Origin: Alopecurus myosuroides
Taxonomy: Eukaryota; Streptophyta; Magnoliopsida; Poales; Poaceae
Direction: 5' to 3'
Assembly: GCA_028641055.1 (NCBI GenBank)
Contig: CM054061.1
Location: 32,092,333-32,156,332 of the forward strand
DNA: 64,000 nucleotides
Below the pieces are notes generated by a model. The model did not search any database. It saw nothing but the letters and a program-made list of their open reading frames with translations, and was not told where the DNA came from. Positions 10,158 to 22,529 of this stretch are shown in pieces. Each line of letters starts with the position of its first letter. Positions within the stretch are counted from its first letter, which is position 1. The translations under genes were made by a program, and so were the position numbers.

Positions 10158-13100
10158 TGTAACATCCCAATTTTTCTACACTAGGGTGTGTGGTGTGTGT
10201 TCATCCCATACATGCATGGAAACAAAATTTGAAACCAATTTAAATCAATTTAAGTTGTGAATTCAAATGGTTTGAGAAAACTCCACAAAAAGTACTTAAT
10301 TTGGGTTCCAAAATCTTGTGTTGAAAAGTATCGCAATTTCACCAAAGCAATACATGGTGAGGTTGGAAATTTCATAAGCTTTCCAAATCCTATTTTTGCC
10401 AAATTTTCTGTTTGCAAAAAGGCCCTCAAAATCTAATGTTCTGTTTTTTTAATAGAAAAGGGCTATTTTGCAAAATCCAGGAACTTCAGGGGTTTTTGCG
10501 CAAAACTGTCTTCTTCAACCTTTGACAGAACGCAAGCAGCTGCGTGGAGGTCGAGCTGCCTCGATTGCCACCTCCTCCTGGCCTCCCTCCTTGCGTGGAT
10601 AGGTTCTAGAGGAAGCCCACGACCTCCTCTCACCCCCTACCCTCTCTGTTCCCTCCCTCTCTCTTTCTTTCCCCCATCCGGCCGAAACCCTAGCCGACGG
10701 GAAGCTGTCGCGCGTCGTTGTTCCCGACCTCCTCCTCCCAAATTGAAGCTCCAGGAAGCTCCGACGTGCTCCTCTCGTGCTCCACAACGACTGTCGCTTG
10801 CCGGAACCCTAGGAATCGGACGAATCACGGCTTCCTCTCCAACTCCGGCCGCCGGCCGCCATGAATGATTCCGTGCGCCTCCGGCCATCTCTCGCCACGC
10901 CGAGCCTACGTCGGGCCTCAGGGTGAGTCCCCGGTCCCCGCTGGACCTTTTTCCCTCTGCCCCATGCCCTGTAACGTCGTGGCGCTGCGAGCCACGGTCG
11001 GCCGCCGCCGTCCGCCGTTGCCACGGCTGCTCCGACGACTTTTTCTGGGTGGCGCCGCCATCTTCTGGTCGCCGGGGCGACGCAGAGTCGCATGAGCCCT
11101 CACGCGCTCGATCCCGAGGCCACAATCACCGCCGGCGAGCTCTCCCGAGCTGTAGTTGGCCTCTGCTGACGTCCGGCTGATGTCATGCCGATGTCATGCG
11201 GGCCCCAGCTGTCAGTTTAATCGTATTTAATGAAAAGGTTTAATAAAAATAATATGACGCGTGGACCCCACTGTGTAATAATTTCAGAAAATACTTTAAT
11301 CTTTATTATTTAATAACTATTAAAATATTACTCAGAAAAATGTAAATAATATATGGTTTTGTTCAGAAAAATAAACTCTACCCAACTATATCATTTTCAC
11401 ACATGTTTGAGAAAGTCCAAAAATGAGCATTTATTTAATGTTGTTAATTCATTTAAAATAGAAAAATAAGTTTTTATTCACTAAAATCAGAAAAATACAA
11501 GTTATATACCAAATTGCTCAAAATGACAAGTACAATCTATTTATGATGTTTTAAAACCCATTTGAGCAACTAAAATGGTACCTACTTTCAGAATCGCCCG
11601 AAACCCCCTCCGGGGTCTACTTCGGGATAATTTCAGTAAAATTGCACAATTGTCATACGAACCCTAGCAACCCAACGATCATGTTTAGGACTTTATTTCA
11701 GTGCATTAATTTGCTCATGCATACATATTGCGCATTGCATCGATGCCATGTGTTGATTGTTATTTCTCTTTCGGTGTTGTTTCCCCCTCGGTAGAATGCG
11801 ACTCCGAAGTGAAGGCCAGCAGTCCAATGGTGAATACTTGATCCTAACCGACAAGTCAAGCACTTATTCCAGAAGATCTTTATCTGGTTTTATTATAACC
11901 AAGGCAAGCATAACATCTTATCTGCTCATATATGGTTTTCTAAGTGGTTTGGATCTCGTATATTGCATGTGGTTCAAAGTATTTATGGTCTTAGATAGAG
12001 TTCTCCTATACTTATTGCATAACCTAGATGTCCTGATCCACTGCTCCTAGCAGCTATAGGTTTGTTTGTGCGCGCTCCGCTAAACCTTGTGAGTCTTTCT
12101 TAGCCATGCCTAGTTGTGATCTGATACATCCGGTTGATGGATCTGGTCAATGCGTGAATCTACTATGTTAGGTGTTTATGATTTGAGTTACCTTTGATAT
12201 CTTGACTAAATACTGGCATGGATGTGAGGCCACAATGGGTTGTGGCGTTTTGTCCTGTTTATGCCCCTAGGAGCGAGTTCTCGCCTTCGAAGCCAAGACT
12301 GAGCGTGCAACCACACGAGCGAGCCAATGAACCTCACCTGACTAACTAACTTGTTTAGTCACATCCATGAGTCACGTAGTTTGATCTTTCCATCTGCGTG
12401 TGAGTCAGAAAACGATTTGGAGAAAACTTAGGGCGTGACCGGGACAAGTGATGGACGTACACGGATCTTGATCCCGACTCACAGAACAGGTGCCGTCAGG
12501 AGGTGGCCAACTCCTTGTTGACGGGGTGGCCCTGTTTGGGTTGACTCATGGATAGGGTTACGCAAGGTAAAGGTCGGAGCCAACCACCCTCTGCGGCGCT
12601 CCATGGACGAGCGTACATGTGGCGTTAAGAGTCGGATGGTACGTGTGGGTAAAGTGTACCCCCTACAGGGATGAATCTCCTCGTGAAGCCGTGTCCATGG
12701 TTACGGACGACTTGGCAACGGATTCTGTGATCATAGATAACCTCAACGGAATGACTAAAACTTGTCAACCATGATTGAAGGGTGCCTCCCCGGAGATGCC
12801 GGGAGGGGTGATCCTTGTAGCATGTGAGCTGCTGGGAAATGAAGTTGGTGGTTCCAAAAGATGATGATCTACAAGAGTTGAGTCCTTTCTCATCTGTTTT
12901 GAAAACACTCTCTGAGACGTGCTATTCTTCCTCAACTTGCAAAACAAAGATTGCTTTACGCAAAACAGCCTTCATGAAACCATTTCTGAAGCTAGCAGAT
13001 ATATAATAGGTTAATTAAGTCTTGTTGAGTACCTCCCGTACTCAGGTTTGCTTAATTTTGGTTCAGGAGAAGAACTCCATCGGTGGTGATTCAACGTGGA

Positions 13101-13745
13101 CATCGACGAGTAGTTTGGGGTTCCCAGGTAGCAGCCTGGAATCTATGGGCTGGGACGTCGCCTTATGTTGCGGCCTCTTAGGCCTTTTTGGTTCTTGTTG
13201 ATTAGCAACATAATTTTCCTTCCGTTGTCTGATGTAATGTTGGGTCGTGTGACCTATGCTTGTAAGCTATACTCTAGTAACACCTGTTTAATAAATTTTC
13301 ATGTCTAGAGTGTTGCTTTGATCGGTTGTTGGTTTCGAGCTCATTGTTATACAGTTTTGGCTATGCCTTTATAGTTGCCGCAGTCGAGGGGTTGTGGAGC
13401 CGATGATCCATGTCCGAGCCCGCCTGTCGATGTGATCGGCCTGGGGCGAGGTAAACCCAGTAACTCTCGATTCTTGTTGCACTTTCTGGACACATAGCAT
13501 CTCTGTATAGCTTTGTTCCCGTTTCCTTCAGTTTCATTCGATTCGTGGACGCTTTGATATGCATAGTTGGTTATGACTAGCATGGGTACAAGGAGTAGTA
13601 GACTGGGGATCCGGACTACGTGCCGATGAATCCAGTCTGCCTGCCGTTGTTTGTTGCGGCCGGGGCTGGTAACCCTGAAGCCCTTATGGGTCCATGTCTA
13701 GGAGCACATAACAGTATGTGTATCTCTGGGTCCGGGGTCGTGACA
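10158..13745 (+). repeat. 3' LTR of element B (about 3.6 kb)
   Basis: It starts TGTAACATCCCAATTTTTC after the polypurine tract and ends TGACA at 13745. As in C, D and F it has an AT-rich start, a GC-rich island (about 10530-11200), an AT-rich tract (about 11220-11720) and a mixed distal half. A segment at about 13066-13110 ends GACGAGTAG, like the exon-like segment of the C and F LTRs. I found no tRNA-like module. Nothing else in these 3.6 kb looks like a gene. Confidence 0.7.
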
Positions 13746-14588
13746 TTGAAACCCAACTATCAAACTGAATAGGTGACTGGACAAAGAAAAACAAGACTCA
13801 AGCGCAAACAACACTAAGCATGCAACTACGACACGAGGGCCAACAAGGTAAACAAACAACGGTTAATAGGAAGTGGAGGGAAGGCTATATCATGGCTGCA
13901 AGGTAAACATATGATAGGATCGAGACACGAGCATCGAATCATAAGGCTAGAATAAAGACAACGGAAATAATCGGTAACAAGTGAGGAATGGAAGCCATAG
14001 CTAGCAAGTGAGTAAAGCTTGCCTGGAATCCAGCTTGTAGAGGTAGCAGAATTTGTCGTTGCTCACATCATCTCAACGTCTTATCCGCGAAGAAGCAAAG
14101 CACGCGAGGCTCCCGGCGTGGTCGTACGATGCGTGGACGGAGGACACGATTGGTAGACGATCATAGCGTCCACACGGACAGAGGAGGAAGAAGAGCTCGG
14201 CGTCGACGTCTTGGGATGCTCCGGCTTCGGATCTTCTGCGTAGAGGAGGAGGGTATCACGGCGGTTCGATTCGGCGATGACGAGGTCCTTCTGTGCTCTC
14301 TCTCGCTACCCAAAACTTCAGAGGAAGAAAGAACAGAGAGGGGAAGGAGAGGTGGCGGGGGTAGGAGAGGGGAAGAGGAGAGGCTAGGGTTTCTTGCTTG
14401 GAGGAGGGGAGTAGATAAGGGGGAGCAGGAGGGTGTGATGGATGCGGTGGTGCGGTGTTCTGCTTTCCTGGAGGAAAGCGACAAGAGGGGAGGGACGTCA
14501 CGCTCTCCTCGTGCTTGTCCGTACGGATGAAGAGGAAGGATTTGGGATGGGAGTTGGATCTGGGGCCTAGGCCGCCGGCTGATGGGCT

Positions 14589-14625
<37 letters not shown>

Positions 14626-14842
14626 ACATATTTTTCTAGGGTGTTTTTATTAGTTCTAAGAAATTGTTTTTGCCAATGTTAAAAACAGATTTATGCATCA
14701 AACAAATTCAATAAATTGTTAGAAATAAGATTTGATGAGTTGCAAACAGTTGCAAGTTTTAAATGCATGAAGATGCATTAGGCAATGCCATGCAAAAGAA
14801 AAACCACAAGCAATTCTAATTGGGGAAACCCCGGGTGTTACA
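13746..14842 (-). repeat. Element X: truncated minus-strand LTR
   Basis: Read on the minus strand it starts at 14842 with TGTAACACCCGGGG and runs to 13746, where LTR B begins, so B probably inserted into X. It has a GC-rich island (about 14110-14560). At 14088-14020 it carries a segment resembling the exon-like part of the C LTR (gcttcttcgcggataagacg, then CCAG|GCAAGC), though with stops. The rest of X is not in the window. Confidence 0.6.
14590..14622. repeat. (CT)n microsatellite, about 16 units
   Basis: An uninterrupted CT run in the LTR of element X, at the edge of its GC-rich block. Confidence 0.95.
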
Positions 14843-15626
14843 CAAGGTTACCCGGAATCGCAAAGCCGGAAGAACTCTCCGCCAAAACATGATTTTACAA
14901 TCCGTCTTGGCAGAGGCATGTTAAGAACCCAAATGCTAAGGGAGAATGCATCTACAAGACTGCTGCAAACAACGCAGAAGTCTCGTTCGCCATCCTCAAT
15001 GACGACCTTTACTCCAAAGACGTAAAGCTTCAGGGAGTGTATGTTTTCCTAGGAAAAGCATTACAACAGCAGCAGCGAGGCCAATCGCGTTCCGGTAAAC
15101 TGCATGATAGTTCGACCTTATGCAAAATTGCCATGTACGCAGCCACAGCACCCGATCCGAGCAAACCTGAAGATTCGGGAAGTTCAAAGGGAAAGAATGA
15201 ATATCTCAAGAAGGACAAGAAAATTTGAGATAACATGGATGCGGCGTCCAAGACAGAGTCTCATCCGCCAAAAGGCGAAAATAATACAGAACTCCATCTC
15301 GACAAAGATCGGGAAGACAAAAACCGGAAAGAATGCAATAATGTTCATCGTTAGTCTAAAGCTAAAAAAGGTGGAAAATCAATGCCGCCTGCAAGGAGCT
15401 CGGACGACGGAGCCGGAAGATAAGAACACTCTCACAGGCATGAGAGATTCTGAACCCCACCAAGGAACAAGGAATAAGTCAGAAGTAGAACTCTACCTTA
15501 TTCCAGAGGTTGGGATGCTGGAAGACATAGGGATGAACCAACACGAGTGTATTAACGGAGCAGCGGGCTAAGGAGAAGTAGATCCCCTCAGTTCACTCGG
15601 TCGGAAGGTATTCCGCACACGCAGAT

Positions 15627-16593
15627 ATGGCGGAAAGAGATGACTTGTATTTTGGGCCAACATGTTTCACTGACAGGGTCTGGAATATTAACGTACATGC
15701 TCGCTTTGCCAAAGTCAGGCCAACCTACCAAAATTATACCATAAGTACAAACCTTGGATACATGACTCTCATATTACTATACTATCGTCTAGATCAACAA
15801 ATGGACATATTTGGAAATAGTAAAGTTCCTGCCTCTTATGTTGCTAGATGGAGTGGGCAACTGGATTAATGGACTACCATCAAGAACAGTGGACGGCTAG
15901 GAGGATATGGCTAGAGTTTTTGCTCAACACTTTCGAGGTACATACAAGAGCCCAAAAAGCATTAACCAGTTAAACCGTTGCGTCCAATACGAAAACGAAT
16001 CGTATGTCGACTTTATTTTGAGATGGACAACAATGAAGAACAGCTGCTCTAGAGTATGTGACGTTCTAGCAATGCATGATTTCGTCAATGGTCTAAAACC
16101 CGGCCTCGAACCGTTCACGGTTGGATAAAAAACGCATAATGACCTAGGTTCTATGCTAACGGCAGCCAATGAGCATGCAACGGTTGAATATGACATTAGG
16201 GCAAGAGGCGTAAATATAGATACGCCTGTTCAAGGTAAAAAGACGTCCCGCTCTGAAAAGAAGGCCACTCCAGATGCACAAGAAAAGCCCAAAGAAGTAA
16301 ATGTCTCCTTTGGAAAAGATAGCTCCAGCAAATGGAAAGGCAAAAGCGTGGAAGGAAGGGAACCCATATCCTACTCTAAGGAAGAGTGCGAAAAAATTAG
16401 AGGGCAACCTTGCGTGCAGCACGTGCAGTTTGGAAAGACAAACCACACATGCCAACAATCTCGACTTAATAATCACATGAAGAGCGGTGCTGGAACTGGG
16501 AGCAAATGGAAGAATTCCAAAAGGAAATTCAATAAACAAAAGCCGGAAGCTGAAAAAGACGAAAGCGAGTCTAACTCTAACGGAAATATCTAG
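15627..16593 (+). pseudogene. Gag remnant of element T
   Basis: Three plus-strand pieces (15627-15869, 15907-16128, 16153-16593) together follow a Tat-type gag. The middle piece holds the retrotransposon gag core (RVFAQHFRGTYKSP, then ILRWTTMKNSC and FVNGLKPGLEPF). The last piece is Lys/Ser-rich and has a CxxxHVQFG...HTC-like remnant of a zinc knuckle. Stops and frame changes separate the pieces. Gag would form the particle and bind RNA. Confidence 0.65.
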
Positions 16594-16680
16594 GAGCAGT
16601 AGCAGAAAGGCGAACCCAAGTTCCCAAGGGTTGAGGGAGAATGCAATCTAACTTTCCTAGCGAAACCAATAGCCAAAAAG

Positions 16681-17436
16681 GTGAATCAGTCATGGCCAGA
16701 AATAAATGTTGTTCTTCCACCTACTCCAAAGTATCTCAAGAATGAAAAAACTCCAATTACCTGGGATCGGTCTGATCATCCTGGCAATATCCCGAAACCC
16801 GACAGGCATGTCCTAATAGTAAGCCATATAATGCAAAACAGTAGGCTCGGGAGAGTGCTGATGGACGGGGGATCAAGCATCAATATCATGTACTTGAGCA
16901 CTTTGAAGAAATTGCACCTGTCACAAACTCAGCTCAAGCATAACAATGTACGTTTACACGGCATTGTTCCAGTCAGACAACCATCTTCCCTAGGAGAAAT
17001 TTCCCTAGCAGTTACCTTGAGAAAACCGGAACACTTCCGACAGGAGACGATTTCGTTTGAGGTAGTACCATTCGAAAGTGTATACCATGCAATACTCGGA
17101 TGGCGTGATTTTGCCAAATTCATAGCTAGGTCATGCTACATATACAACAAGTTTAAGATGCCAGGGAAAAAAGTCGGAGTAATCACCATTGAAGGCGATT
17201 TCGCGCTTGCAAATGAGCTAGAGTTGGGAAACACCCTTTGTGCTGAGCAGGTCATCGCAAAGGAGAAACTAAAAGAGCTGGCAAAGGAGGTATCGCCGAC
17301 AGAAATGCCGGCAGAAAAAGAAAGCCAAAAGCCGGGTGATAGCTTCAAGGTATCTGAGAATACAAAGCAGGTTATCATGGACCTCAAAGATCCGACTAAG
17401 TACGTCGTTTTGGGAACCGAAAGGACTGACAAATAG
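16681..17436 (+). pseudogene. Aspartic protease domain of element T
   Basis: This frame is open for 251 codons. It contains VLMDGGSSINIMYL, the active-site region of Tat-lineage proteases, in which D-G-G-S replaces the usual D-T/S-G-A. An AILGWRDF segment about 80 residues on matches the second conserved block. The frame stops at 17434-17436 before RT. The catalytic motif looks intact, but the polyprotein around it is broken. It would have processed gag-pol. Confidence 0.72.
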
Positions 17437-17559
17437 GAAAGCAAGCTCATCAAGTTCCTCTGTGAGAATTGGGATATTTTCACCTGGTGTCATGCCGACA
17501 TGCCAGCGTACCTCAGGAACTTGCTGAGCACCAATTGAAGTTATTCCAGGATCAAAACC

Positions 17560-18425
17560 CGTCAAACAAGGTCTCCGCCGTTTCGAGGGAAGAAGACGGA
17601 AGGCTATAGGCAAAAAAATAATCTGGCTTTTAGAAGCTGGTTTTATCCGGGAAGTTATTATAACGATTGGTCTGCTAATCTGGTATTAGTCCCCAAAAAG
17701 ACACAACTGCCCTTAGGATGTGTATAGATTATACTGGCCTAAACAAATTGTGTCCAAAAGATAGGTTCGCCTTACGCGAATTGATCGAATAATATATGTC
17801 ACTGCTGGCTCTGAGCTTTTATTCTTTTTGGATACTTATTCGGATATCATCAAATACGCTTGAAGGAAGAAGACCAAATTAAAACCTCTTTCATAACGCC
17901 CAATGGAACGTATTACTACATAACCATGTCTTTTGGCTTGAAGAACACTGGAGCCACATACCATCATTGCATGCATAGATGGTTGCACGATAAAATAGGA
18001 AAAAATGGTCATGTTTACGTGGATGACATTGTCGTCGGTTCCAAGGAAAAGTATACACTCCTTGAAGATTTACAAGAAACTTTTGATAATTTGTGTACTT
18101 ACAAAATAAAGTTAAATCCATTAAAATGCGTATTCGGGGTTCTCTTGGGAAAATTTCTAGATTTCATCATTTCCCACAAAGAATCAAAGTAAACCGGGAA
18201 AAGATCAAAACAATCCTGAACATCAAAATGCCTATATGCCTAAAAGACGTTCAGAGATTAACGGGTTCTACAGCCGCCGTAAGCAGGTTTATAAGCCGGC
18301 TAGGCGACAAAGCTCTTCCATTGTACAAGTTTTTGAACAAAATCAACAAATTTGTGTGGACAGAAAAAGCAGACAAAGTGTTAGCTCGGCTAAAGCTTCT
18401 TTGATGAAAGCTCCGACTTTGGCAC
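17560..18425 (+). pseudogene. Reverse transcriptase remnant of element T, cut by element C
   Basis: RT blocks occur in order across several frames: ITMSFGLKNTGATY, then YVDDIVVGSK with the YVDD catalytic motif at 18016-18027, then the thumb/connection (KDVQRLTGSTAAVSRFISRL, about 18244-18303). The frame shifts by one base just before 18410. At 18426 it is interrupted by C, and the matching RNase H sequence continues at 43242. Confidence 0.75.
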
Positions 18426-20379
18426 TGTAACATCCCAAGTATGAAAACTCCCTAGAATGTTTGATTTCTTGTTTAATTAAAGTATTGCATCATGTCATCA
18501 TACTCATCACTTTGTTTCCTATTTGTTTTGCATCTGTTTCTATTTGTTTCATACTTGTCATGTTACAATCTTTTTCAAATAAGAAGTTCAAATCAAAACC
18601 TCAATTGTTTCCAATTATTCCATAATGTTCAACTATTAAAATGGTGGCTTTTAATCAATCAATTAATTCCAATTCACATTCAAAAATTCAAATCAAATCC
18701 CAAACAACACCCAATTTGAATTTATGCAAATTACCAAACATTCTAATCTTTTGTTGCTATTTAAAACTCTAAGGCTCATGCCATTTAAGTCTTGTTTCAA
18801 ATATTTCATTTAATACTCAGAATCATCCAAATTTGGATTAATTCACAAACAGCAAGTTAATTTGAAAACTTTTGGAAAACAAAGTTAGAATTTAGTTGCT
18901 ATTGTAAAAACTAACCTAACCATAATTTTTCCAAATTTTTCCTAGCCCTAAAACCTACCTTTTTCTTCCATTTTTATTTCTGCAAAAAAACAAAAAACAG
19001 AAGAACAAAATTAAAATAAAAATAAAAAAAGAAAATGCTGACAGAGGGGGGGGGGGGAGAAACGTAGCCCAGCCCATTTTCTCTTTTTCCTGGCCTGGTA
19101 CCGGTTCGCGTATCGTCCCCTCCTTCTGTTTCCCGTACGGCAGCTCATCGGGGGTGCCACGGCGGCACAGTAACCCCCCGACGGCCGATCCTCGCCCGTA
19201 CCCCCTATATCTACCCCCTAGGACCCCCTCGAGTTTGCCCTAGACACCTACTCCCTCCTCCCTCGAGCTCCGCCGCCGATTCTCTCTCTCTGCCACCCTC
19301 CACCTCCCTCCGCAACCTCACCGGCGAGCGCTACTCTGAATCCATGGACGCCGCCGCCACCTCGATGCGCCACCATCCCACCTAGCCACGGGGATCGCAC
19401 CGCCGCGCTTCCCTCTACCTTTTGGACACCACAGCAGTCCCGGAGACCCCCTGCTTCCACACCGCCGTCCTCGCCGCTGTCCGCGTCTTCCACCTCGCCG
19501 TCGACTGAACCCGTGGACGCCGCCGCCGTTGCAGCCCTCCTTCTACCACGCTGACCACGGGAACGAGTTCCCCGTACGTACCTCGACGTCCTCGACATCG
19601 CTGCAGCCGCGGAGGGAGTCCACAACGTCGCCGCCGTCTTCTTCGTCGCCGTCGAGCTCGCTGCCCCGGGCCTCTGCTTCGATTACGGCGAGGGTGAGCA
19701 GCCACTGTCCTTCTCCGTTTCCCTCCTCCTCTGCACGCATCCACCACTCACGAGACATCATCAGCACGGCACAGCACCGTCACGGCAGCGTGGATCGCCG
19801 CCGGCCGCCGTCGTTTTTCTCTGTCAGAGTTCAGTCGAGCGCGCGCGCAAAATTCAGTTAACCACGGAGTGTAACCTTAACCTGTCCACGTTGCGTATAC
19901 TAACAAGATCGATCGAGCAGCGCAGTGGTTGCGCTCAGCGTACGCGCACGGGCAGGTCGCGAGTTCGAGTCCTGGCTCCGCGGGATTTATCCCACCATTT
20001 TGCACGGTGCGCTGACAGGGTGGCCCCCCCTGTCAGCCGCTGTGTGGCACCGTGCCACGCGTGCATGCCACGCTGGCCCAGGGGGCCCCCTGTCAGTGGC
20101 ATTGGCTGGCCACTGCGGGGTAACAAAAGAATTCCAGCCTTTTCTTTTTAACTTAAGCCCTTTTAAATTACAGAAAGGTCCTTAAACTTAAATTGTTAAT
20201 AACTTTCATTTTATAACTCCAAATAATAAAAGTAAAATATGTGCACTGCTCTAAATTAAATTGTCTATCCAATTAAACCATTTGTAATCTGTTTTGAATA
20301 ATCCAAATGCATCCAAATTTCAAATTCAAATAATTCAATTGCAATTTGCTAAAATCCACAACTAATTCAAATATGTTTT
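18426..20379 (+). repeat. 5' LTR of element C, first part
   Basis: It starts with TGTAACATCCCAAG and stops at the GTTTT target duplication (20375-20379) where D entered. AT-rich sequence to about 19040, a G homopolymer at about 19047, a TATA-like CTATATCTA near 19206, and a GC-rich block to the donor-like GGGTGAGC at 19694. Then the tRNA-like module and AT-rich sequence. Relative to the 3' LTR it lacks 25 bp just before the insertion point. Confidence 0.85.
19914..20001 (+). other. tRNA-like pol III-type module in C 5' LTR
   Basis: Box A-like AGCGCAGTGGTTGCGC (19918-19933), box B-like AGTTCGAGTCC (19963-19973; one base from consensus GGTTCGANTCC) and a T4 run (19998-20001), all in element orientation. 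A proper cloverleaf is not evident, so it is not called as a tRNA gene. It lies about 220 bp after the donor-like site that closes the GC-rich block. Confidence 0.5.
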
Positions 20380-22529
20380 TGTCGCACCCTGATTTCTAGG
20401 GGATACTCACCGTACGAACTGGATAGCAGATGCTTGGATTATGGGGCATAACTGCTCCCACGTCCCAGCTTCCTGGTAGGCCTGCGCTTATGCGCGACAA
20501 CACAAGCCCTGCTATTCCACCGTCGATGTAAACTATCCACTAGAGATCAAAGGCACTTCCGTCGACGTACTTCAAACCATACACACATGGTACGTCAACG
20601 GCGTTGAACAACTGATATCACAACAGATCTCTACGACACAAAAGATTGAAATAAGGTGCAAATAGCTCTCATTAGAGCAGAGATAGCAAATACAATCATT
20701 CAGAGGGCACCTGCCCCAACAATACATCATTACATCACAGCGGAAGCATTCAACATGTCTGAGTACAGACAAGAACCAAATAGGCCTAAGAGGCCGGAAA
20801 CGAAAAGACGGAGCCCATCCACGAAGTCTCGGATCCTGCCCGGGTCCGCTATCTACTCGTCAGCAGTCTCGTCATACTCCACGTAGTTGCCACCATGTAG
20901 ATCTTCGGAAACGTCGGTCTGCGGAAACCACAGCCCCAAAGGGGTCAGTACATAAACGTACTGGCAAGCAAGACTCACAGTTCACCAAAGTGTAACCCGT
21001 CAACACCAAGCACAGATGCCTTGGGTTCAACGGAAGAGAGGGGATATAAAAGATGCTGCAACTGGCTGCTCTAACCAACTACAAAGATTCTACCACTTCC
21101 GGCTAACAGAAAGGAGATAAGATCGAGGATTGTAACCAACTGAAAGATAACTTCAAACAAACCCATCCTGGATCTCGCCCCTTATCCAAAGAAGCAATCC
21201 TAGGATAACTCACACAGTTGTATTAAAGGTGAATCAAGTTATGGTGTCATCAACCTATTACTAGTCAAGTTATTAACCATTGGGTGTAACATGTTTGATC
21301 ATTAGGTTTAAGTTGTCCTGAGTACTTGTTAGCCAGTACTTTCACCAAGTAATCCATAACCGCGGAAAACACGGCTTCTCGAGAAGATTATCCCTGCAGG
21401 GTTGCACCAATTTGGCCGTACACTCATGAATATCCCGCCAGACGGGATGCAACCCACCAAGCGAGGGCACTCAACACAACCAACCATTCTTCGCATCAAG
21501 CCCAAAGAACCTTGGGCGCACGGCTAATCAAGCCCCGAAGAAAAGGGACCCTCATAGCACTCTAAGACCGTGTCCCCCTATATGCCGACTACAAAGTTCC
21601 ACCCTGGCCTGGGCTCGCAAAAACATGCATGCGGCAAATGGAAAACACGAACTAAATGAGGCGATTTGGACGAGATGCGAATCAGGTCAAGTTGAGGGGG
21701 GCGCCCATACTCGCTTCCCAAATGCGGGTAGTGCGCTCATCATGGATCAGTAGACAAGACCCTTTTCCTATTAGGGTCGACACTAGCAGGCTTCAAAACC
21801 TCTCATGGGCCTCCTGCCGGTGCCTTATCATCAAATTTATTATTAATAGTAACATTAGCATGATTGATTGATTAAACATCGAGCCCCCACAACGTAATGG
21901 AAGTAGTAACAGAAAGTAACGGGTAACAGACTCGAGCAAAACAACCTAAGCATACTAGTAAGACACTGGCTCAAACAATGGGTTGTAGGAAGGGAGATGA
22001 GGCACTATCAGGTTTAAGGGATTCATGTGATAGGTTCGTAACAGAACAACTACTACTAAGGCTAGCAGAAAAGAACAACGGAAAGTATCGGTAATCAATG
22101 TTGAGAGGAACACAGTGGTTCATGGGAGTGATAACTTGCCTGCGAAACCCAGTAGCCTGGTACTGAGCTAACTCCTTAGAAGGGGTGTCGTAAGTATCGT
22201 CGGTCTCACGTCGTCGTGTATCCGAGAAGAAGCAAACAGACAATGCAAAAAAGGTAGACAATCAATATCATGGCATAGTGCACAAACATGGTATGATGCA
22301 TGGCCATTTAATGGTTGCATCAAAATAAACTAGTTGACAAGATAGAAATAGGATTAAATGGACCCATATGCAATTGGATTGCATATGGAAAGTCCATGAA
22401 TTATGGTTGAGTTAATTGTTTTACAACTAATCAAATTGTGTAAGTGAATTAGCATGATGCATGGATGAGGAAAACAGAAAAATAACAACAATAGAACCAA
22501 ATGGAAATAAGGCTTAACAAGTTTAGAAA

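Larger units (their letters stand above)
14843..18425 (+). mobile_element. Element T, left part: old Tat-type gypsy element (gag, protease, RT)
   Basis: This is the left half of a degenerate element whose right half resumes at 43242. The order is leader and gag (to about 16593), protease (16681-17436) and RT (about 17560-18425), all on the plus strand. The protease signature, the spacing to RT and the features right of 43242 (second RNase H, antisense gene) agree with the Tat lineage. The region 14843-15600 is leader or early gag without a sustained frame. Its 5' LTR is not in the window. Confidence 0.7.

Noticed and set aside
13347..13583. 78-codon minus-strand frame near the end of LTR B
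   Set aside because: No domain and no start context; it lies wholly inside the LTR and overlaps a second frame of similar length.
19925..20185. Frames across the C LTR that could suggest a small gene, and a possible true tRNA gene at the same place
   Set aside because: The frames have no recognisable content. The tRNA-like module lacks a convincing cloverleaf with acceptor stem, so I list it only as tRNA-like.
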